Positions 47,567-57,201 of a stretch of 64,000 bases of DNA are shown one piece after another. Within the stretch, counting starts at the first letter, position 1; each line of letters begins with the position of its first letter. The notes under the pieces are model-generated. The model saw only the letters and a list, made by a program, of their open reading frames with translations, was not told the DNA's origin and made no database searches. The stretch covers positions 434,001-498,000 of the forward strand of contig NC_088953.1 of NCBI RefSeq assembly GCF_010111755.1, read 5' to 3'. The translations under genes and the position numbers were made by a program. Source of the stretch: Nakaseomyces glabratus (Eukaryota; Ascomycota; Saccharomycetes; Saccharomycetales; Saccharomycetaceae).

Positions 47567-49881
47567 CGTGAGATGCCTGGTTATATAGTGTTCTCTTGTC
47601 GGCCATCCTCGAGCACTCCCATTTCGAAAGCGTTGGCGAAATACCTCGCCAATATATATGCCTTTGGGAAGGTAAATCGACTCGCCCAATGGACCCTTCG
47701 ATGCCCTGCTGATTCACAGCAACCGTCCTCAGAACCGTATCGTCCACCGTCCAAGAATGGGACATTGTACAACGCAAGGAAGCTACACCACAGAACATCA
47801 CGCAGCGCTAGAGCCCCACCCACCACCACCACCCCTCCGGTAGCACGCTATTATATGCGTTGTGCGCTACTTTCTTCGGTTTTCTTTACATAAGCTAATT
47901 TAGCAACTCTTCTGTGCGCTTGTGGGGGTCCAGCTCGGGAAAAGTTTTTCCAGACCTCAGATCCCCCAGAACACGCCGTAAAGCGAGGTCCCCCCCATCC
48001 CCCATCTCCTTCTAAAAGAATTATAATAGGGGTCCTCCTCGCGCTTCTCTGGGGAAGTCGGATTTTTCACTTTCTCAATCGAAGCTTTCTGATTTCATCT
48101 GCGCTGACGTTGCGGTGTGCAGCACGCTAACGTCTCTTTGCCAATTTAAGTAATCCACTCGAGTGGGACAAACTCTGCCCATTGGAGCAGGCAAGCGGAA
48201 GTGAAATAAGGGAAGCTTCCAATTTCCGAATTGGGAAGTATTCTGGAAGCTCTCCCTAGTCTTTAATGTCCTCCAGCTAGAAACTTCCGCAGACAGTCAT
48301 GAACTTCCCTCCCACGGAGCAGCGAATTGCATAAGCCAATTGATAAGAACATGGAACATTCTCTGCATCCCATTGTGTGGGGCACCTCCCGGAACAACTC
48401 CCAGCACAGAGCACAGTACAGTAACAAGTACAGAACAAGTACAGTAACAAGTACAAGGACAATTGCAAGACCAAGTTGCAAGACCAAGTTGCAAGAACAA
48501 CGACTACAACAAGTACTACTACAATTGGAAGATTCAAAATATGACCTTCCCCCGGGGTTCTGGTTTCTCCGGGGAGATGGATTCTCTGACCACACATTGC
48601 GTGAGTAACACGTAATACTTGTCCCAATTTGGCTATCGCTAACGTTCCGAGGTATGACATGTTCTAGTGCTCGTCGGGACTTCTTATCTGACAATTAGTA
48701 ATGCTGGCCAATGCCCGAATCGGTATACTAAAGCTTATTGTGGCTTCGTATACACATTAATCGTAAAACTCACTAAACCCTTCGAGTCATTAAGACTACC
48801 TTTCTATGACTCTATGACTCCATGAGTTCAACCCCCCCCCCCAAACTCTCAATCTTCAATTCCCGGCCCCCTTCCATCCTCCCGATCCTTGGCCTTTGGT
48901 TTCATATATAGAAAGCCACGTTTTTGGAAAGATATCCTTGGCTTAGGGAAACCTCTCATATCTCCAACTTAAATGCCTCGGACGCACAGCCCTCGCTTAT
49001 TTAGCAAATCTTTCTTACGAAACCCACTAGCGATGTAAATCATCTATCTCGAATGGGTCCACTTCTTCAATTTGAGTTGCCATCCTGTGCTCCGCCATGC
49101 TGAGTCGCATCGGAGAAGCCTATACTGTATCTACCTTCCATTGTCCCAGTTACCGACCCCGACATTTAAGAATTTGTTGAATCACAGTACCATCATACCT
49201 TCTAGAACATTGTTGAGACCGGGAATGTCTTCTCTAACCCACAACTATATTAGTACATTGTACATACAATAGATTATAAACAATACCCTACAGTACACTT
49301 AAGCAATGGCTGTGCTGTTAACGGACCAACTGTTCTTTTGCACCACCATACTCTTATTGAGAATATCCCAGTAATTACACACATAGCCACCGTGCATCCA
49401 AAAGTATAACCCTCACAGTAATACCCCGATTATTAGAGGCTATCTTGTGACTCCGCCCAGACATTTTAACAAACACTATCAAAATTCAAGAACACTGGGA
49501 GTCCTCTTGCATTATAACATGAGTTTATTTTTACGTATTGATCTATTGCACATGGCTTTACTCTTGAGTGCATATGCCAGTACTACACTGTCACATGATT
49601 TGAATGAACGTATAACAATCCCGAAGTCTCAGTGTTCGTCGCAAAGTACCTCCATCTTCCAGCGAATACCGGAACGGCCCATTCGGCCAGAGAGAAGTAC
49701 TACGCTGGTAATGGCAGTTGTATAGCGCAACCCAACTAGTAAGTGCGGACAGCTATACTATTTATCAAGCAAGGTGCCCCACATATATTGAATAGATTAT
49801 CTCTCGAAACTGTACTGTGTTAAATACTCCTGCAACGACGCTGTAACTGACGGTATAGACACTTGATCCCGTTTGGAAAAC
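47567..49881. other. 2.3-kb intergenic region before RSM7
   Basis: Divergent control region of the ECM13-like gene and RSM7, long for this genome. It holds compound tandem repeats (48415-48499), a CCACCACCACC stretch near 47820 and a C run of 11 at 48832-48842. Several frames above 60 codons exist, but those from 48263 to 48694 are translations of the repeat and begin with non-ATG codons. No RNA gene was recognised. Confidence 0.5.
48415..48499. repeat. compound tandem repeat (12/13-bp units)
   Basis: Four units of AGTACAGTAACA type (48415-48461, with variants AGTACAGAACA and AGTACAAGGACA) run directly into three units of AGTTGCAAGACCA type (48462-48499). Both unit types share the AGT...ACA frame and may derive from one ancestor. 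Confidence 0.85.
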
Positions 49882-50706
49882 ATGTTGACTAGAGTTAGAG
49901 GGAACGCTCTGGCGGTGCTGAGATCGAGGGCCGTAAGTGCTAGGCCAGTACTGCCAATGGCTTCGCAGCACAGGCTTGTGGCAATGAGAAAGCTGACGAC
50001 CAACAGAGTGCTATTACAAGAGCAAAAACAGGATAAGAGCACTAGTGCTGTTGTAGATGAAAACTTAAGTTTCACTGATGAAGAAGTGGATGAATGGTTA
50101 AAAGACATAGAGGAATTAAAGACAGAATTCTCTGAGCGTGAGTTTCTGCCCGAAGTGTCATTGGCACCCCCAGGTCAAGCCAGAATAGACTTAGTCGAAG
50201 AAGCCATCAAGTCATCTCAGGAATTCGAACCATCACAAGAACAGCTGGAAGAATGGGAGGCCTTAAAAGATCAACCTATGCCGCAATTGAAAGATCCTAC
50301 TGTACAACACGTCACAAATATGATCATGAGACATGGTAAGAAGGACAGGGCGCAGAAGATAATCTCTAGGGCCTTATATTTCCTACATTGTAAGACAAGA
50401 AAGGACCCCGTTGAGCTATTGAAGAAAGCCCTTGACGACATGGCACCATTAATGATGGTTAAAACTTTCAACACAGGTGTTGCTAAGGCCGCTGTGATTC
50501 CAGTCCCATTAAGCCAAAGACAAAGAAATAGAATTGCTTGGAAATGGATAGTCGAAGGTGCAAATAAGCGTGTGTCCAACGATTTTGCAGTAAGGTTGGG
50601 TGAAGAACTTGTGGCCGTCTATGAAGGGAAGAGTAGCGGCTTCGAAAAGAGAGATCAAATGCACAAGACTGCAATTGCACATAGATCATACATTCAATTG
50701 AGATGA
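49882..50706 (+). CDS. RSM7: mitochondrial ribosomal protein uS7m
   Basis: A component of the mitochondrial 37S subunit (bacterial S7 family), 274 aa (247 in S. cerevisiae YJR113C). From the ATG at 49882 a basic presequence ([20 protein letters not shown]) is followed by an acidic yeast-specific region to about 130. The S7 domain follows, with [37 protein letters not shown] and the end [11 protein letters not shown]. It is the first recognised gene of the inverted chromosome X block. Confidence 0.94.
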   Translation: MLTRVRGNALAVLRSRAVSARPVLPMASQHRLVAMRKLTTNRVLLQEQKQDKSTSAVVDENLSFTDEEVDEWLKDIEELKTEFSEREFLPEVSLAPPGQARIDLVEEAIKSSQEFEPSQEQLEEWEALKDQPMPQLKDPTVQHVTNMIMRHGKKDRAQKIISRALYFLHCKTRKDPVELLKKALDDMAPLMMVKTFNTGVAKAAVIPVPLSQRQRNRIAWKWIVEGANKRVSNDFAVRLGEELVAVYEGKSSGFEKRDQMHKTAIAHRSYIQLR

Positions 50707-50842
50707 AAACAGATATATAAACTACGTTACGTTTATGTATTATTCATATACTTGTATATAATAACGTGTAATTAAAATTCATCATAAATTTTTTGGAATT
50801 CGTGAACCCCATTATTTGGTAAGCAAAGCACTTGAGATGAAA

Positions 50843-51350
50843 TCATCCCTCGATAGAAATTCTGTTGCTATAACTTTCATGGAGGTAAGCCGCAATTATT
50901 CCACATCCGCTTCCCATCATATCAAAATAGATGTCATAGACATCGAAACTTCTCTTGTTATGTGAAGCTATCTTTTGAAACAATTCACTTGCTATACCAG
51001 CAAACCCACAGCATATAACGGTGGCAATGATGTACTTGTTTACCTGATAGTAAGTTGTGGATTCAGCATTAGTTGTTCCATTTTCTAAAGGGATACGGTT
51101 CGTTACCATTTCAATATCGTCATTTGGAGATTGTATTGTTCTAAATCGCGGGAGATGAATATACTTCGATGCAACCATCATCACAACTAGCCACGACTCA
51201 ACGGCAAACGCAACGAAGTGAGTTATCTTATCATGATTCCTAGTTAAGAATGTAAACCTCTCATCTGTAGTCAGGCCTAAGAAATAGGAAAATGGATGTA
51301 CACATAAGCAGAGCCAGAAAATAATTCTTTCGTATTCTAATTCCTAGCAT
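50843..51350 (-). CDS. VanZ-like membrane protein, apparent +1 programmed frameshift gene
   Basis: Two overlapping minus-strand frames together encode one VanZ-like protein. Frame 0 starts at ATG 51350, gives 24 residues including the first membrane segment (KNYFLALLMCTSIFLF) and reaches CTT-AGG-C at 51281-51275. Without a shift it stops at 51261 after 29 codons. Skipping the A at 51278 continues GLTTDERFTF... for 144 codons to the stop at 50843. The shifted part contains HDKITHFVAF, a membrane segment with SELFQKI, and FDVYDIYFDMMGSGCG, the DKxxHF, Glu and D-x-x-x-N/M-xxG features of VanZ-like proteins. The total would be 168 aa with four membrane segments. Place and strand fit S. cerevisiae YJR112W-A. 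A disabling mutation or sequencing error is the alternative. Confidence 0.82.
51275..51281 (-). promoter_or_regulatory. +1 frameshift heptamer CTT-AGG-C
   Basis: On the minus strand, in frame 0, CUU-AGG-C is the exact Ty1 slippery heptamer. Peptidyl-tRNA-Leu slips from CUU to UUA while the rare AGG codon waits for its tRNA. It lies precisely where coding similarity passes from frame 0 to frame +1 of the VanZ-like gene. Confidence 0.8.
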
Positions 51351-51726
51351 TATATTGTTGTTAGATCTGTTCTGGTTGAATTGAAGATATATTAATCGAA
51401 TAGTAGGTTTATACATTAATGTTTTATATATCATATTTTTGTTTAGATTTTTGAAGGTCATCGCGACCAAAAGGTTAACTTAATCATTCAAACAATTATA
51501 AAATGCTCATGTTTAAAAAACAATAAGGTACTTAAAGTGACAAGCAATAATGAACAAAGGTATATATTGTACTCAACATCTTTCAATAAGGGTGAGCTTT
51601 ATGTAATATTACAACTTCTCAAACAGGATATTTGAGAGAGGAGGATAATTCAGAATATGAAGGTCATTAAGGTGCATGAAGTCGTCAGGAAAAGAGCGGA
51701 ACATCTGCAAATGCATAAAAATCAGA
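51351..51726. other. intergenic, promoter of VanZ-like gene
   Basis: 376 bp of AT-rich sequence. Frame 0 of the VanZ-like gene is open upstream to an ATG at 51470, which would add 40 non-hydrophobic residues; this is less likely to be the start. No other gene was seen. Confidence 0.45.
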
Positions 51727-52389
51727 TTATATCAGATTCTCTTTCAGTTCTAGTACCATGTCATGCAAACCTTGCACTAAAGTTTCATCCTGATCGCGTA
51801 AAGCTGTGGACCCCATTGTGTCATCCAGTAGACTATTAATGTTACTCTTGCTCTTTTCAATCTCTTCTTCGAGTTCCGTGATCTCATCCTTAATCTTATT
51901 ATTTAAGGCATTAACCTTTTGTAGCCTATTGTCAATTTTTGCCACTGTGTCTTTCCTCAAGGTATATAGATGTGCTGCCAGCAGTTTTTTACTGCTCAAC
52001 TGATCCACAGCTGATAGACCCTGCTCAAGGTCCCTGTTTATAGGCCTTGCATTGCCTTCTTTCCTCTTGGCAGTTACCAATGCCTGGCGTTTCCTTTCTT
52101 CCAGACGGCTCTGCGCTAGGGAGATCAGATCATCCAGTTCATCCAATTTCACCTTCACGTTCCGCTCTTCTAGGATGGCCTGGAACTCCCGCTCGCAGTA
52201 CCGCACCATAAACTCAATCAGTTGCGCCTGGCAGTTCTCCAGGTGCGAGGACCCTTCCAGCGTGCTCGAGTACCGCGGGAAACAGGACACCACCCGCTCT
52301 TTGCTCTCCAGCTTGTGCACCGTCTGGGCCAACGCCCGGTCAAACACCTGGTTCAATCGCTGGTACCGTACTCTCTCCGCAGAAACCAT
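51727..52389 (-). CDS. NNF1: MIND kinetochore complex subunit Nnf1
   Basis: A subunit of the Mtw1/MIND complex that joins centromeric CENP-C/CBF3-bound chromatin to the Ndc80 complex. It is 220 aa (201 in S. cerevisiae YJR112W). The N-terminal helical part (VRYQRLNQVFDRALAQTVHK) and the Nnf1 core region precede long C-terminal coiled coils at about 80-115 and 140-190 (NNKIKDEITELEEEIEKSK). Assignment is by pattern and by strict synteny with PXP2 and YMR1. Confidence 0.9.
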   Translation of the reverse strand: MVSAERVRYQRLNQVFDRALAQTVHKLESKERVVSCFPRYSSTLEGSSHLENCQAQLIEFMVRYCEREFQAILEERNVKVKLDELDDLISLAQSRLEERKRQALVTAKRKEGNARPINRDLEQGLSAVDQLSSKKLLAAHLYTLRKDTVAKIDNRLQKVNALNNKIKDEITELEEEIEKSKSNINSLLDDTMGSTALRDQDETLVQGLHDMVLELKENLI

Positions 52390-52988
52390 TTAATATCTCC
52401 CCCTTTTTGATAAATCACCGTCTTCTCAACCGCTCAAGGTTAGAAATCCAGCCACCAGCCACACCACAACCTATACACTGCCAAGTTTATAGCCTCGAGG
52501 ATGAGATGAGCTCGCAGCATTTGTTTATGCGATTGCAAAAATAAGATCCCTACATACGAAGACGGCGCGAAACGGAAACGCGAGAAAAACAAAAATCGAC
52601 TTTCATGAGCTGGACGGCGCATCCCACAGATGCTTGTTGTGTGGGCTATCCACCTCTGGGAGCAGTATAATAGAGGCTGGATGCAAATGCTGTAATGTCT
52701 TGCCCTTAGTGCAGTTATCATTGTATGTGCTTGGCGGTCAACGCCGAGCAATGTGCGTTCTTGTATAATTGCAGTGTATGTAGCTTGTTTGAGTTTGATG
52801 AGTCACCCTCTGAGCTGGGGCTGAGGAAGTGAAAAATTTTGGTTGAGATGACGTATTTTTTGGCAATGCCCCCATTGATCAACTGATAATATTTCACATA
52901 TTTCACATGGGTGTTTCACAAGTGTTATATATTGGGTGGGACGACTGCGAACCATTTTAGGACTTTATAACTGTAACAGAGCCCAGCG
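52390..52988. promoter_or_regulatory. divergent promoter NNF1 / PXP2
   Basis: 599 bp. It contains TGAGTCA (AP-1/Gcn4 type) near 52798 and three TTTCACA units at about 52891-52919. A TATA-like TTATATATT lies near 52925, about 65 bp upstream of PXP2. Confidence 0.55.
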
Positions 52989-53870
52989 ATGTCTATGAAG
53001 AGTGTACTTAATGCGCAGAGGCTGATCCAGCTCTCGCAGTTCCATCCGAAGCTGCAGAACATATGGTACTTGGTCGCCGCAGTGACCTTCAGCGTGTGCA
53101 ACCACCCTCAGGAGCTGCCCAAGTTGTACCACTACGCGTTGGCGTTGAGCAATGAGAATGCCGACATACATCGCATCACATTGGCTGGGAAGTGCAACGA
53201 TATGGTTGACAACTGCATGCGGAGACCTGACCTCCGAGAATCCATTATCAATGAGGGATTCCAGCAGCCCTCGATCCTGCACAGTACCATCACCCGCAAG
53301 TTTCGCGAGTCCATTCTGAAATCTGGTCCCTTAGCTGGACTTCCGAAAGCCATCAATGGTCTGCATAGCTTGAAAGAATACACTCCTTTGAGTTTACTTC
53401 CGAGTGTTTCCAGGGAGATCGACCCATGGCATGCGTCAGTGAATAACTGCAGACCGTACATGTCCAATGAAGAATCTAAAACGGGAACTGGTCGTGTTGA
53501 AGAGGACTTTGAGGACAGAGAGGTCGCCATGCAACGAGGTCTGAAACATTGGAACTCTATCTACAACAAAGTGTCCCAACGTATCATAAATAACATGAAC
53601 TCGTCATACCCTGACCTATGGTACTACACTTTGGTGCACGTCTATGGACCTCTACTTTCTAATGATGAAGTATTGTCTGCTCAGGAAACCAGTTTCATTG
53701 TGATTGCAGCGTTGGTTCCTCAGGATGTTAACCCCCAATTGAAAGGCCATCTCAGAGGTGCTTTGAATATTGGCTGCGATAGAGAAGCAATTGAAGCTGC
53801 AAGAAGCTTAGCCATCCTGGTTGCTAAATGGTGTGGTGTAACTTGGCATGCAGATATTGTTAAACTATGA
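52989..53870 (+). CDS. PXP2: peroxisomal protein Pxp2 (CMD-like fold)
   Basis: A 293-aa protein matching S. cerevisiae YJR111C (PXP2), a peroxisomal protein related to the carboxymuconolactone decarboxylase/AhpD-like group; its reaction is unknown. The similarity-bearing region is the helical C-terminal half: NEVLSAQETSFIVIAALVPQ-type sequence at about 232-255, then LKGHLRGALNIGCDREAIEAA. The last three residues are VKL, only a weak variant of the PTS1 signal (S/A/C-K/R-L). Start is the first ATG. Confidence 0.88.
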   Translation: MSMKSVLNAQRLIQLSQFHPKLQNIWYLVAAVTFSVCNHPQELPKLYHYALALSNENADIHRITLAGKCNDMVDNCMRRPDLRESIINEGFQQPSILHSTITRKFRESILKSGPLAGLPKAINGLHSLKEYTPLSLLPSVSREIDPWHASVNNCRPYMSNEESKTGTGRVEEDFEDREVAMQRGLKHWNSIYNKVSQRIINNMNSSYPDLWYYTLVHVYGPLLSNDEVLSAQETSFIVIAALVPQDVNPQLKGHLRGALNIGCDREAIEAARSLAILVAKWCGVTWHADIVKL

Positions 53871-53982
53871 TAATAATACAATCCAAGATACTGTCATCGG
53901 ATATAATTTAGGCATTAAGTATTTATATATAGAAGTGGATAAAAGACCAATATATTTATCGTTATAGATTAACAATGCAATT

Positions 53983-56052
53983 CTACTTTTTGCCAAAGAA
54001 GTCGAAGCTGAAGGCTGCAATTTTCTCTCCTAATGTCTTCACATTATCGGTACTTTCATTAGTGTCTTCATTTGAGTTCTCATCAACGGTTACTTTAGAT
54101 TCTACTTGTACCTTATCAAGATAGCCATTCATCTCACTGTTTCTTCTGCCAAATAGCTGCCACCACCACCTAACTTTACCTAGATCTGGTAAAATCCAAT
54201 CATCTGATCCTTCAGGTATGCCTTGGTATGAAACATTTGTGAATTCCAACTTTCTAGAATTGAAGTAGTCCCAAACGCTATTAGTATTATTCCTTTGAGT
54301 ATCCTCCATACGTTCTTTTTCATTATTGTATAAGAATGTACCATATTGACAAGAATAAGCATGATATAGTAATCTTCTTAGAAACCTCTCATTATATTCA
54401 AACTTTTCTGGGTTTTGGAGCAACAACTGGTATACACAATCAAGGAATTGCATAAAAACAGGTGATACAAATTTCGTGCTTGCTTTCTTCTTAGTTTTAG
54501 CATTTGCCGCTGTCCCTGAAGTATCAACTTCAGCTGAAGAATCACCATATGGTATACTTGTCTTGATTGTTTTGTTAAAGAAGTCCGTTGCGGAGTTTGA
54601 AAGCATCATCACACTTTTATTTAAGTTATCCTTAGCTGATCCATTTCCAAACAATGACGTCGAATCTTCCAAAGTTCGATCCGGCTCTTGTTCCGTGGTT
54701 CCTGTGGCAGCTTTACTCTTTCCGGTTAGTTTCTTATAACTTAATGTTACATTAGTTTTCAAACCCGAGGTATTATCATGAAATACTGCTGTAGAGCTCA
54801 GATGACCTAACCTTTCTTTAAACTTATGACCAAATGAAACCCAATCCTTTTCTATTAACACCATAAAACCTTCGAGTGTCCTGAAATATGGATCTAGACA
54901 AATCTGTACTAGAGAAGCCACTTGGGTTGTCCTATCCCAACCGTCTGAACAATGAAGCAGAATATTTGATTGGTTAAAAACCATCGATTTGACCATCATA
55001 TCAGTTGATGAAAGTAAGAGCTTGACATATTTCAACCAATTAGCCGATTTGCCGGTCGACAAATACGCATCACTGATTGGCAAATAAATATCACCATCTG
55101 CTAGGACATTATCCACAAGTGAGTTTAGTGTATCTGACATTACGTGGATGTTGTCAATACCTAAAAACAGTCTTTGTACAGTCTTGTTGAAATTGTAGTT
55201 ATCCATACTTTCTGTCCCTCCACCTAAAGCCATCTGTGCCAGCGCATTGGCAGTAGGTCTTGCATCCACTATAAGGTTCTTCTTACACTTATTTGACGCT
55301 TTGAAGAACGTCTGTATAAGTTTCTCATCCTGCAATGATCTCTGTTTAGTCACACCAGTCAACGGCTGCGAAGACCTCAGTAAGCAACATTGGGATTTCT
55401 TGTAGTAGTAGGCCAGTACTGGTAGTCTATTTTGAGACCGGAACTTCATTGCGTGCAGAAGCAAAGGGTCTGAAGCTAATGCAGGAACTACAAATTGAGC
55501 GGGATATGTCGGTATAGCCTCGTGATTGGCATTGATGTTGCTCACTCTCCAAGTAGGCTGCCCCTCTTTCGAGCCATCTAGATCGAGTCCTTGTCGCAGG
55601 AACTCACTCTTCAGGTCATAGATATCCCAGCCTTTTCGAGTTAGCTTGGTTTCCAACTCGTTAGGTTTGTAGATGTAAGCATACAGCTTGTGTGGGTCCT
55701 CCAGCACAGTCAAGTTTATCAAGGAGTCGTAGAACTCATTGGCTTCTAGCTCCATGAGAAAGTCCAAGGAGAACACGGTGAAGTCCTTACCGATGATTTT
55801 GACATTGGTCATGGACCACAGGTCCTTGTCGCCCACTGTGGCATTGATGTCATACCCTGGCACCGAGAGCAATGCACTCCCGTAGTTTTTAAATACAGAA
55901 CCAATTAGGTGGTGCGCAAACCAGAACTCTGTCTTCAAACTAGGCGACTCGAAGATCAGGTGGTGCGTAGTCAGGTGCAGTGTCCCAACAGCTGACTTCC
56001 CTCGTCTATGCAACGTAACGTCATCGACTTTACTTATTTTGATGTACTCCAT
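53983..56052 (-). CDS. YMR1: myotubularin-family PI3P phosphatase
   Basis: Removes the 3-phosphate from PI(3)P on endosomal and vacuolar membranes. It is 689 aa from the ATG at 56052 (688 in S. cerevisiae). An N-terminal PH-GRAM domain (about 10-110) is followed by the myotubularin phosphatase domain with the Cys-x5-Arg loop HCSDGWDRT (Cys368), so the enzyme should be active. A low-complexity insert (about 435-530, rich in Thr/Ser/Lys) splits the domain before YELLLQNPEKFEYN-like helices. It converges with PXP2, as YJR110W and YJR111C do. Confidence 0.95.
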   Translation of the reverse strand: MEYIKISKVDDVTLHRRGKSAVGTLHLTTHHLIFESPSLKTEFWFAHHLIGSVFKNYGSALLSVPGYDINATVGDKDLWSMTNVKIIGKDFTVFSLDFLMELEANEFYDSLINLTVLEDPHKLYAYIYKPNELETKLTRKGWDIYDLKSEFLRQGLDLDGSKEGQPTWRVSNINANHEAIPTYPAQFVVPALASDPLLLHAMKFRSQNRLPVLAYYYKKSQCCLLRSSQPLTGVTKQRSLQDEKLIQTFFKASNKCKKNLIVDARPTANALAQMALGGGTESMDNYNFNKTVQRLFLGIDNIHVMSDTLNSLVDNVLADGDIYLPISDAYLSTGKSANWLKYVKLLLSSTDMMVKSMVFNQSNILLHCSDGWDRTTQVASLVQICLDPYFRTLEGFMVLIEKDWVSFGHKFKERLGHLSSTAVFHDNTSGLKTNVTLSYKKLTGKSKAATGTTEQEPDRTLEDSTSLFGNGSAKDNLNKSVMMLSNSATDFFNKTIKTSIPYGDSSAEVDTSGTAANAKTKKKASTKFVSPVFMQFLDCVYQLLLQNPEKFEYNERFLRRLLYHAYSCQYGTFLYNNEKERMEDTQRNNTNSVWDYFNSRKLEFTNVSYQGIPEGSDDWILPDLGKVRWWWQLFGRRNSEMNGYLDKVQVESKVTVDENSNEDTNESTDNVKTLGEKIAAFSFDFFGKK

Positions 56053-57197
56053 CACCTACACCTAGCTGTAATCGAGACCGATAATAATACTTAACTATAG
56101 ACCTGATCTACAAGAATGGATTTCTTTCTAAGTTTCCATTCGACAATTGAGTAGGGACCTAGTGAGCCCCTCTCGTCACGGTTATTCTTTGACACATTCG
56201 TCTCGCTATCGCAACCTTTCAAGAGGAGACACAGAACCGAGACTGATGATCCTGATGATTCTACTGATTTCTTAAGTAGAAACAACACAGATTGTCTACT
56301 GTCCCAGGAGCATTGCGAACTGAGAGATCATTATGACTACAATCTGGATAGCATTCGGTTACAACTAGTTATGTATAACTCATTATAGCTTTGCCTTGAG
56401 GATGGGCCCGATGAGGCTAAGAAATACCCGCAGAGACTTCACAAGAAGCATAGGACCCTAGCGATAAAGGACTTCCTCGCTTCTGGTACCCATTAAAGGT
56501 CAGTTTGGACCGATTACGACTGATATGCGTATCAGTGACATAAACATGAGAGTTAAAGGCAGTTGATCGCCTGCAACTGCCAACTACAGATATAACAGTT
56601 TAAGTCCTCCAGTATTCTCTGAGGAGAACTGTGAACATTAGTCCACAATGGGGGGAGGGTGCTCGCTATATGCTTCCACTTTTTGGGCAAACATTTCTAC
56701 ACTTTCCCGCTACGTTAGGACTCTCAGCACGGACTGTGCGCCCGTTTAGCCTAAAAATGATGAAAAGGCCATTAGTGCAGAATGTAACCGAAAACGGCAA
56801 CTACAAAGGTGCGTGTCCACGCGAGAAGGCAGTCCTGGCACTTAATGGCATTGGGGCAGGTACAAGCGATAAGAAAACGGATGGTCCTAACCAAAACCTG
56901 ACTGTTAACGGAAGGTGAAAAATATTCTGCGCGCACCGCGATCCCGAGCTTTCTTATCGGTGTCAGTTAACGGCATGTGAACGCGACATCAGTCATAATG
57001 AGCTCATCGAGCACATCGAACCAGTGAGCCATTGTTCCAATTGGCAACTTTGGAAAAGTATATAAACGGGGTCATAGGATGCTAGAGTATTTCATGGATT
57101 GCTACAAACCTCACTATATTGCAATCCTCTCACAACAACTTTTCCTAAAGGAAATACAGATCAAAACTTGCAAAAGACTATCATTGCAAATAATAAA
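56053..57197. promoter_or_regulatory. divergent promoter YMR1 / CPA2
   Basis: 1.1 kb. TATA box GTATATAAAC at about 57058-57067 lies upstream of CPA2. A 35-codon upstream ORF (57094-57201) overlaps the CPA2 start. No TGACTC Gcn4 site with full consensus was found by eye, although CPA2 is expected to be under general amino acid control. Confidence 0.55.
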
Positions 57198-57201
57198 ATG
57201 A
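57094..57201 (+). other. short upstream ORF overlapping CPA2 start
   Basis: ATG at 57094 opens a 35-codon frame that ends at TGA 57199-57201. This overlaps the CPA2 ATG (57198-57200) as ATGA. It lies only about 35 bp past the TATA box, so it may precede the real transcription start. It is unlike the CPA1 arginine attenuator peptide as far as I can see. Confidence 0.35.

Noticed and set aside
48263..48694. 144-codon minus-strand frame and overlapping 127-codon frame
   Set aside because: They translate the tandem repeat at 48415-48499, give Cys/Leu/Val strings, and the longer one begins with TTG rather than ATG.
50843..51184. VanZ-like gene as a 113-codon ORF starting at 51184
   Set aside because: That start is GTG; the frame is open upstream through DKITHF and further conserved residues to the heptamer at 51275-51281.
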